The position numbers and the translations under genes were made by a program. A DNA stretch of 64,000 nt from Trichopria drosophilae (Eukaryota > Arthropoda > Insecta > Hymenoptera > Diapriidae), in the NCBI GenBank assembly GCA_030407085.1, contig CM059587.1, forward strand, positions 72,343,001 to 72,407,000. The letters run 5' to 3'. The notes under the pieces are model-generated. The model made no database searches and was not told the origin of the DNA. It saw only the letters and a list, made by a program, of their open reading frames with translations. Of this stretch, positions 56,650 through 64,000 are shown piece by piece (position 1 is the first letter of the stretch; each line of letters opens with the position of its first letter).

Positions 56650-59249
56650 AACGAAAAAATGTTAGATGCATATTTGGAGCGTTTATAAAAGTTTAAGAGT
56701 AATGGAAATATCACTGACTAGTTTGCTCACACATGTAACATTCTACTATTTTTCAACTATTATTTCGTTCCGACTTCTCAGACATTTCCTAATGATATAA
56801 TTTAAATCCTTTGTGCATTATAAATTCATCTTTATTACATTTGTTAGCTTTGAATACAATGAAGGACCTATGGAAAATGTTAAATTTGAGGGACGGTCAT
56901 TAACAAAAAAAAACATGAGCAATTAGTAATCGGGTACTTTAACATGGGATCTTATATTAATTTTTAATTAATAACTATCTTAGACCTAAAGTCTATGCTT
57001 CGTTTAATTCTTTAGTATTGCAACCATTAATAATCATAATAAATTACATTTACTTTGGGATAATGTAAGCGTTCACGATCACAAACAACTAGATAAACTA
57101 TAGTAGTTACACACCCGAGTCTCTTGTGTCAAATATCCTCTATGTTAAATTTTGAGAATATTTAATATCGACACTGAAAGAAGTGCTGGATGCAGTTTAC
57201 AGCATGGAACTACGTTAAATATTTTACAAACACTGATTGAAGGATTTAACGCAAAATATTAGTCAATCTCTCAACTGGCTAAAGTAGTAATAATACCAGT
57301 AGAACCATCTTAACCTCAACTAATGAGTAGCTGTAACACCGTTTACTAATCTGGAGCTATATTTACTATTTTTATGGTTGGTGTAACCAGCTTTTTATTA
57401 AAGTAACCAGTCACTTTGTCCGCGTATTGTCGCTTATGAAATTTGCGAAGTTAAGCATCTGTGTAGTATCTGTCACTAAGAAGTTAATTGAGTGCAGCAA
57501 TAAGAAAATGGTAAATTTTACTATTTTAGGCAGTGTAATTAACGAATTTTCTGGTAGAAGCTAGTACCTGCTATAATGATTATTACTATTCCTGTATTAT
57601 TGTGGCAACATGCCGTCATTCAATGGTCCTACCATTCAGTTAGTTGGTCTATACAATGCCATTAAAACTATCTTTTTGATAGCACGTACTGATTAATTAC
57701 ACCTACCGACAAAATTTTACTTTTTGGCTGCATTTCACAAACGTAGTATCATTCCCGCATGAATTTTTCGTGCCGAAAACGATGACGCTAACAGAATTTT
57801 CCCATCACTTCCCATTGTCAAAAAACGTGAGGTTAAATGTGTAAAAATGTGCGTTCTTGAACATATTTCGATAAAGTTTCCTAAAAGACCTCCTAACTAT
57901 AAAAGGACAATCCATTTCTGTAATATAATCAAAACTTCCAGTGTGGTTAACAATAACATCCTAATATGATCATTCGTCAATTATTGATCAAAAGTTTTTA
58001 AATTAGTAAAAATCATAACAAAATAATAGAAATCTTCTGTGACCACCAGTTGCAAATGAATTGCTACCATGATAATGTAAGAATGTTTTGCATATACATA
58101 CCTTCAGTCTTTAACCATTTCCATTTTCCAGTTTTACTATTTCTCAGAAATCGAGTCGTGTGTTAACTTAAGCAATGTCAGATTCACCTAAATGTGAGGG
58201 GGAAATGTATCAATTTTTTTGTAAATGTCGGAGGTTTGTGTTCTGTTAACTGATGCAGAAATACGGTTAGGGGACCTTTCACATCTATTCATCATTGAAT
58301 AAACTGACCGTTCAAATTAGCATGAAAGAATGTTAGTGTTTAGTATCCGACGTATCTCGATTCATATAATTTACGCCTCGTGCAAACTGAAGTTAACCTA
58401 AATTACCAAGCTAGGAGACACTACTGCACATTCTTTCACAGAATTTATATTGCAGTTAATGAGTTGAACCCTTTCATTTTTCTCGAGACAGACGGTCATC
58501 AAAACAAGCTATCACTATACTACAAACTTTCACATAATTAGGTATAGTTCTAGCGGGAGAAGACAAATTCTTTAATCATGCAAATACTACCCAGATACAG
58601 ACGCAATAACATAATTTTCCAGTTTCGTTTAGAAACGACGTATATGCCAATTTTAATATATTCTTTTTAAGTCGTTCATTATTTATACTTAACATGCTAG
58701 AGGCATATACATGCTGTGGTCTTATATGCTCATTTACAAGAAAAAGAAAGAAAACCGTAAAACATTGGTAAATATCCAAGATCAAAGGTGAAGTTATTCG
58801 TACTATACCTCTACAAGCAGCGAAAGATGGAATTCGTCAAAAAGTTCTAGTTGAAAGATACCAACTAAAGGATGAAAGCAAACCGTAAAAGATTAATTGC
58901 TCGAAAGGAAATCTCATACCCGCAAAGTCTCACTAAAATATATCACCATCCAATTTTATGTATTAATTAAAAAAATGTATTTTATAACCTGTCAGAAGTA
59001 TCATTCAATTTAGTAATTTACAAAAAAAAACGCTCATGTAATTGCCACTTAGTCCTGAAATTTAAGAAAGAACAGACATTTCTGGTTTCACCATGGTCAA
59101 GTGCGTGTTAGTAATAGTCTCATGGTCAATAGAGAGTCCTCCCAGCCAATCAATTACAATTACGAGCTACCAAGAGTAGTGTCAATCAATAGTGAAAGAC
59201 TGCGGGGAGATGCCATGGCTTAAAGACGGAAAATAGTCTGGAAACTTTA
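56650..59249. other. Intergenic DNA, no gene seen
   Basis: AT-rich sequence without credible coding frames. A balanced short frame beginning MVKCVLVIVSWSIESPPS near 59094 ends after 28 codons and is most likely chance. Confidence 0.35.
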
Positions 59250-60180
59250 CACTTGCTGACGGATACCCAAATTCAGACAGCGTACTCGTTACAGAAGGGG
59301 AATACCCTCTTTATATCACCCCTCGTAAAGAAGTAAAAGACAAGGTAAGTGACGAGATACATGAATACAAAATAGGTGAACATTACAGTACATAGTGTAC
59401 TACCTAAAAAAATACGAGTGAAAGAGGATTTCAACTGTCGAAGGCAACTTTAAACCCCCTAAGGTTACGTCGCTTGACTTGAGTTTAATCCTCACCGGAA
59501 GTTAAATTATTATGACTTCAATGTTACCGTTCTAATCTTCAGATTTTATTCGACTTTTTTCGAAAACACGTATGCCTACAAAATTTCCTCATCAAGATAA
59601 CTTCAATTTGTAATTTCCAGTCCGCTAATTATCACGTGGATAATACAGCATCTAGACATTTTGCTCCCATCATCTGTTAAGTAATTTCAGCTTGGATAGT
59701 GTACAAAGGATTCATCCGTTCGTTATTTTTTGACCATTTCCATGTTTGCAGAGCACTGCGGCTTAGGAACTGTCATAGATGGCAACTTGAACAATGCTAC
59801 TAAATATGAGCTATTTGTTGTAAATTATCTCCCTTGCTCCCAAGTGAGGAGTATACTCGTCCAAACGTTTGACAGCGCTCTAGTCCAGAAACATCCAGGC
59901 GCATGAGGGTTAATACTGTTGACTATGTCGGAGGTAAGATAAATACAACTGAAAAGTGATTTCGAGTGTGGAAAGCAGCCTTAAACTCCCTAAGGTTCTG
60001 TTCCTTAATGTTTATTTAATCTTTAAAGGATTTTAAAAACCGATGTTCCTCGAGAGCATGGGATAAAAAACACTTATCGATATGAAATGCCCCAATCGAT
60101 TGATCAGTTCGAACATAACCTCAATTTGTCATTTCCACTCTACTAATTGTCACGTGAAAAATAACGCATCTACAAATTTC
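59250..60180 (+). repeat. Diverged tandem duplication, ~0.5-0.6 kb period
   Basis: Matching blocks appear in the same order in 59270-59660 and 59865-60175. They are GACAGCGTACTCGTTACAG / GACAGCGCTCTAGTCCAG; GATTTCAACTGTCGAAGGC / GATTTCGAGTGTGGAAAGC with CCCTAAGGTT; and TTCAATTTGTAATTTCCA / CTCAATTTGTCATTTCCA with CTAATTxTCACGTG. Both copies have a GTAAG donor-like site after the first block (59345 and 59933), preceded by open frames of ~40-50 codons. This may be an old repeat or decayed tandem exons; no product is recognised. Confidence 0.45.
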
Positions 60181-61460
60181 GGTTAGGAGATCGTAGGGAT
60201 CGATGGCATACGGAGAGCGGCACAAAAAAATGCAGCCAATATAACGACGCGAAATCCGGAACGAAGGAAAAGCTTTGACGGCACGATATGGACGCATGTA
60301 GCGAGCCAATACGTGATTGATAGCCATTCGTGGGATCTGATCCATGTAATTCACTCGCATAAGAGGATATCGCTTTTAAGCTTTGTCCAGCTGTCCGGAC
60401 AGCCGCTTGAGATTTTGACGGATCCCGCCGGTGCGTTTGCGCACTTTTTCGGCAAATTCGGCAATCGACCGTGTTTACCTGCGCACTGCAGGGGAGAACA
60501 ATCGCGCGTCTGGTTCCGCTTCCGATTTTTCGAAAAAATGCAGGGGGACTCCGTGCGTTCATTCATGCCTTTTCGCCATTGGCCAAGCGTCAGTCACGGC
60601 TCTCCAGACATTCGGGAACCTCTTGACTAATTTCTATGAAACGCTTTATTTCCCGATCATCGTCCCTCGTAATCTCCGCTTCCATTCCATAAGTAGTATT
60701 TTTGTGGGTTCTTTGTGTAATATTCTTGCGGTTAATATGGAGCGCCCTGTACATTTTTTGAAGTTAAACAAACGTCCTTTGGAGTGCGTCTATCTGAAAT
60801 AATCCTAGAAACCTATAAATAATTGGTAACTATCGATCCTCGGGGCTTCTCAAAGCCCAAATCCTTGGGCTCGCGAATGCATTGAATAGCCATTGGAATA
60901 CTTTCGAAGGATTCCAGCAAACCATAGAACCGTTCCTAAACTTTGTACAACAGATAAAAAAGATACTGCTACATGAAGGTACCTTGAATTACTGACTCTT
61001 CCGGTGGAGTTACATTAAATACGTAATTTAGGTCCATCATAGATCAATGATCGAGCTATCGATCTTCGCGAATTGCGTGGGTATAAAAAGTGTGTGAAAA
61101 GTGGAGCAACAAAAGGCGTTCAAAATGACGGCGAACGCTTCCGGCGCTGTTGCGTCCGGAATTGAACGCTAAGAATTGAATGCGCGGAGGGCAATGTGTC
61201 AAAGTTGCGTTTCAATCGTGAAAACCGGGGAGTTGACACGTTGGCAGGTAGTGCTCCTTTTAACACCTTTTACTCGTCGAAAACGTCCGGGAGACTGACC
61301 GGTGACGCTTTTGTTCCCTCAGTCTGCGCCATTCACGAAAACGACTTCCCGTCACGCCGTCCCAGCAAGACCAACCCCCTTTCACTGCCAGGACCGGACA
61401 TGCGGCGATTCCTCTTCTCCTCGATGGGAACTTCAATGTTGGACCGTTTTTTCCACAACT
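60180..61460. other. CpG-rich segment, function unassigned
   Basis: Two blocks (about 60180-60700 and 61070-61460) are markedly richer in G+C and CG dinucleotides than anything else in the window. Both strands hold open frames of 80-130 codons, as expected when stop codons are scarce; none carries a recognised domain or clear start and splice context. It could be a promoter-proximal or 5' exon region of a gene outside the window, or foreign or transposon DNA. Confidence 0.35.
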
Positions 61461-61589
61461 AAGTAAAGCAATTTCGTGTGATTCAGTTATGCTGTGAAGA
61501 CAATTAACTACTGTGCCGTTTCGCTGCTGTCGTGTGTTGTAATTTTCAAAAATATCCTTTTTGGCCAAGTACATTGTTTAACATTATCG

Positions 61590-62160
61590 ATACATCGTCC
61601 GGTTTTGAGTTTTGGTTACTGTTGAACTGGCTGGTTGCAAAGTATAAACCAATCTGGTTTAAAAAATTAGGATGCTGCAACTAAACCGAATTGGTTTATG
61701 GAATTCTCAACAATTTTAGGTTTGTACTGAGCATTGTGCGCGATTACACGAATTACCTGTGCCTGAGTGTTTTGGTTTAGAGTTCACTCTTGGATTCAGA
61801 ATTTTCGAAATACATACTAAGAATTTGTACTGAACTGTACATTGTGCTATCAATATACCTTCATACAATACATCTTACTAGGTGCATTGTTTACTGAGTG
61901 CATTTTTTAACGTTACCCCTACATTGTTTGGTTTGGAATTTTGGTGACTTTGAAACCGAACTATCAATTTGCAGTGTCTAAATCAGTTTGGTTAGAATCT
62001 GCGGAACCAATTGGGTTTATGGACTACACAAGAGTTCGAGGTTTGGCCATTGCGCGTGATTACAGGAATGACCGCGATACCGAATGTTTTTGTTTGGAGG
62101 TCACTCCGGCATTGAAAGTTTTCGAAATACCTGTTAAGAATTTATATCGAATAACATATT
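61590..62160 (+). repeat. Diverged tandem duplication, ~325-bp period
   Basis: The block GGTTTTGAGTTTTGGTTACT at 61601 is matched by GGTTTGGAATTTTGGTGACT at 61930. Matching blocks follow in order: ATTGGTTTATGGA / ATTGGGTTTATGGA, GCGCGATTACACGAAT / GCGTGATTACAGGAAT, TTTTCGAAATAC / TTTTCGAAATAC, AAGAATTTGTAC / AAGAATTTATATC. The 142-codon frame at 61941-62369 lies in the second unit and is not preserved in the first, so it is unlikely to be a gene. Confidence 0.6.
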
Positions 62161-62369
62161 GTGTTACTAATAAACTATTATGCATCATATTGGCCAACCC
62201 GAATTATTTGATTCAGATAACCAAACTCGTCCAACCAAATCTGTTTAGTGGGTATAACAGCACATTTAATTGCAGGAACCAAACCAGGTCCAACTACGTC
62301 CGCGTGGTCAGAAAAATGTCTTTTTGTTTTCGAGTTACTAGTGTTTGGCTTATATTAAGATTATTTTGA

Positions 62370-63387
62370 TTATTATCATTTATGGGCAATTATAAATAGA
62401 ACATGAGATATTACGAGAATCGGTCTCTTTTACTAATATAAAACTTACGAATTCAGGTGTGTCCGTATCGTCAGTATCAAAATGTCAATTAACCATAGTT
62501 TAAAGATAAAAAATGCGTATCATTCAGAAGCAAATATTTTTTTGTGATTGTTGAATCTGTGGAGATATCAAGTAATACACGATTAAGACAATTCAAAGTG
62601 TATACACAGTTACATAATATTTATGTCGATCTTACTTTATAAATATATGTCACTTTCGTGTTTGGCAAGTTGAAAAAAGTTAAAATTTACAAAATTCATG
62701 TAATGTTTAAAAGATGCAAAATTAAGAGATAAAATGAATAAACATACTTTATAATTTATTGCTTCCTTAGTGAGATACATTGTAGCACCCCACGGAATTT
62801 GGAGTTATTGTCAAGATTGAACAAACTATTTTTTTTCAATGTACATTTATATCTTCAAAAAGATGTAGGTCACAGTTCGCGTGTCGAAAAAATAAAATAA
62901 GAGATGGCAGATATACGCAGTAGCAAACTCCAAAGTGTCTCACAAAATTTCAAAAATTTCAAAGAATTATTTGTCACTTACTCTAATAAGATGACAATTT
63001 ATTAGATTATAAAGAAAACGATAATGCTGACAATTTTATATGTGTATTTGGGTATTTTATAGCTAACACGTGTAATTATTTTCTAAAATATAATTTCCTA
63101 TTTTGAATTTTCTTACATATTCCATTCTGGATTCTTATAAATACAAAACGAAGATTACTACAATAAAAAAATTAATTCGGAAGCGTGTTTACAAAAAGAG
63201 TATGCATAAGGATCACGACTTATATAAATATAAATAAATAGTCTTATTTGTTACTAGGTTTAGATTAACTATGACCTTTTCTCATGCTGAATAAAATAAA
63301 TATAATAAAATAAAATACTTATGTCTGCAGTTCAATTTATATAAACTTTTTAATTTAGACATTGATTTGACTAAATATTTAACAATC
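62370..63387. other. AT-rich DNA, nothing identified
   Basis: No credible coding frame or repeat was noticed. Confidence 0.4.
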
Positions 63388-63472
63388 CCGAGTAGAAATT
63401 TATTAGGGCCCTGATCAGGGCCTGACCAAAAGCGTTACACCCTGAGCAGGGCCTGGATAAATTTCTGCTCAG
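63388..63472. repeat. 85-bp palindrome with CCCTGATCAGGGC core
   Basis: The left half CCGAGTAGAAATTTATTAGG..CCCTGATCAGGGCCTGA and right half CACCCTGAGCAGGGCCTGGA..TTTCTGCTCAG are inverted copies; each half contains its own palindromic core. A half copy lies at 2191-2230. Non-coding. The remaining 0.5 kb of the window is AT-rich without features. Confidence 0.6.
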
Positions 63473-64000
63473 AATATTTGGAGGTCAACTACTCAGTAAA
63501 CAAAAAAAGTAGAAATATATTTTAAGTTACGTAAGTTATTAAATGCGGCAGAACTACTTTGTTAATTGATCTGATTTCCTCTTATATGCCTCTTTTAATT
63601 TATTGCACAGTATTGCATTTCTTGATTTTCCATCATCCTGAATACTGGGTAAACGTTTACCTCAATTTAACTACTAATTATAAACTTAAATAAAATTGCT
63701 AAATTTAATAACATCAAAGAAGTTATTCTAACTAAAAAAGTGGTACTTTTTAATATTTTCCTTTCAACATCCCAAACATAGCTAAATGTTTCAAGTAAAT
63801 TTTTTAGGATTTCCATCTCCCATTTCACACAACTTTACATTAACACCACACAAATAAATAGTATAGTTGGAATAATGAATAGATTGGTTGCCACAACTAA
63901 TGGACTTCATGATGATAAATTCGTTCTTACGGCATTTGCAGTTGGTTGGAATTAATATGATTTGGGTAACTATATTTTATTAGATACATTTATTACGTTT

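Noticed and set aside
61941..62369. 142-codon + strand frame
   Set aside because: Lies in the second unit of a diverged tandem repeat; the first unit does not preserve the frame and no domain is recognised.

Overview
The window is AT-rich animal DNA, almost certainly from an insect. It has spliced genes with GT/AG introns, TATA and TCAGT-type arthropod initiators, non-LTR retrotransposons of the Jockey-like and R1-like kinds, Tc1/pogo-type DNA transposons and many palindromic MITEs. A hymenopteran is a reasonable guess from the retroelements and base composition, but this is only a guess. There is no bacterial-style gene organisation, and I saw no tRNA, rRNA or CRISPR.

The coding content is a tandem cluster of four paralogous genes, all on the + strand: gene 1 (3157-6555), gene 2 (13691-21059), gene 3 (24574-28980) and gene 4 (43476-46048). 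I reconstructed each from splice sites. Each has four exons: a short exon encoding only a signal peptide, a cysteine-free exon, and two cysteine-bearing exons. All twelve introns are phase 0. Exon 3 is exactly 174 nt in genes 1-3. The predicted proteins (243, 240, 269 and 197 aa) share little sequence but keep a strict cysteine frame: C-x21-C in exon 3, then C-x10/11-C and C-x21-C in exon 4. Gene 4 has lost the middle pair. They look like small secreted, mostly helical, disulfide-bonded proteins that diverge fast. I cannot name the family; an insect DUF725/TsetseEP-like family is only a hypothesis.

The rest is mobile-element debris. Four copies of a CAGTAGAG-ended pogo-like MITE with TA target duplications are scattered through the cluster (5282, 12895, 20160, 40846). 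Two other CAGT-ended MITEs lie at 22467 and 49284. Four foldback elements (15618, 27748, 28064, 50270) have arms built of short degenerate head-to-tail units and are flanked by 8-bp direct repeats. Two copies of a TTAA-flanked palindromic element lie at 21266 and 52052. There is a Tc1-like remnant at 10064-10877, a broken R1-like retrotransposon at 30790-31770 and a 5'-truncated Jockey-like element on the - strand at 32298-35380, whose reverse transcriptase has FAHD in place of the catalytic F/YADD.

From about 46.2 kb to the end I find no gene. That part holds palindromic elements, tandem duplications, a purine-rich strand-asymmetric tract (54.0-54.7 kb) and an unexplained CpG-rich segment (60.2-61.5 kb).
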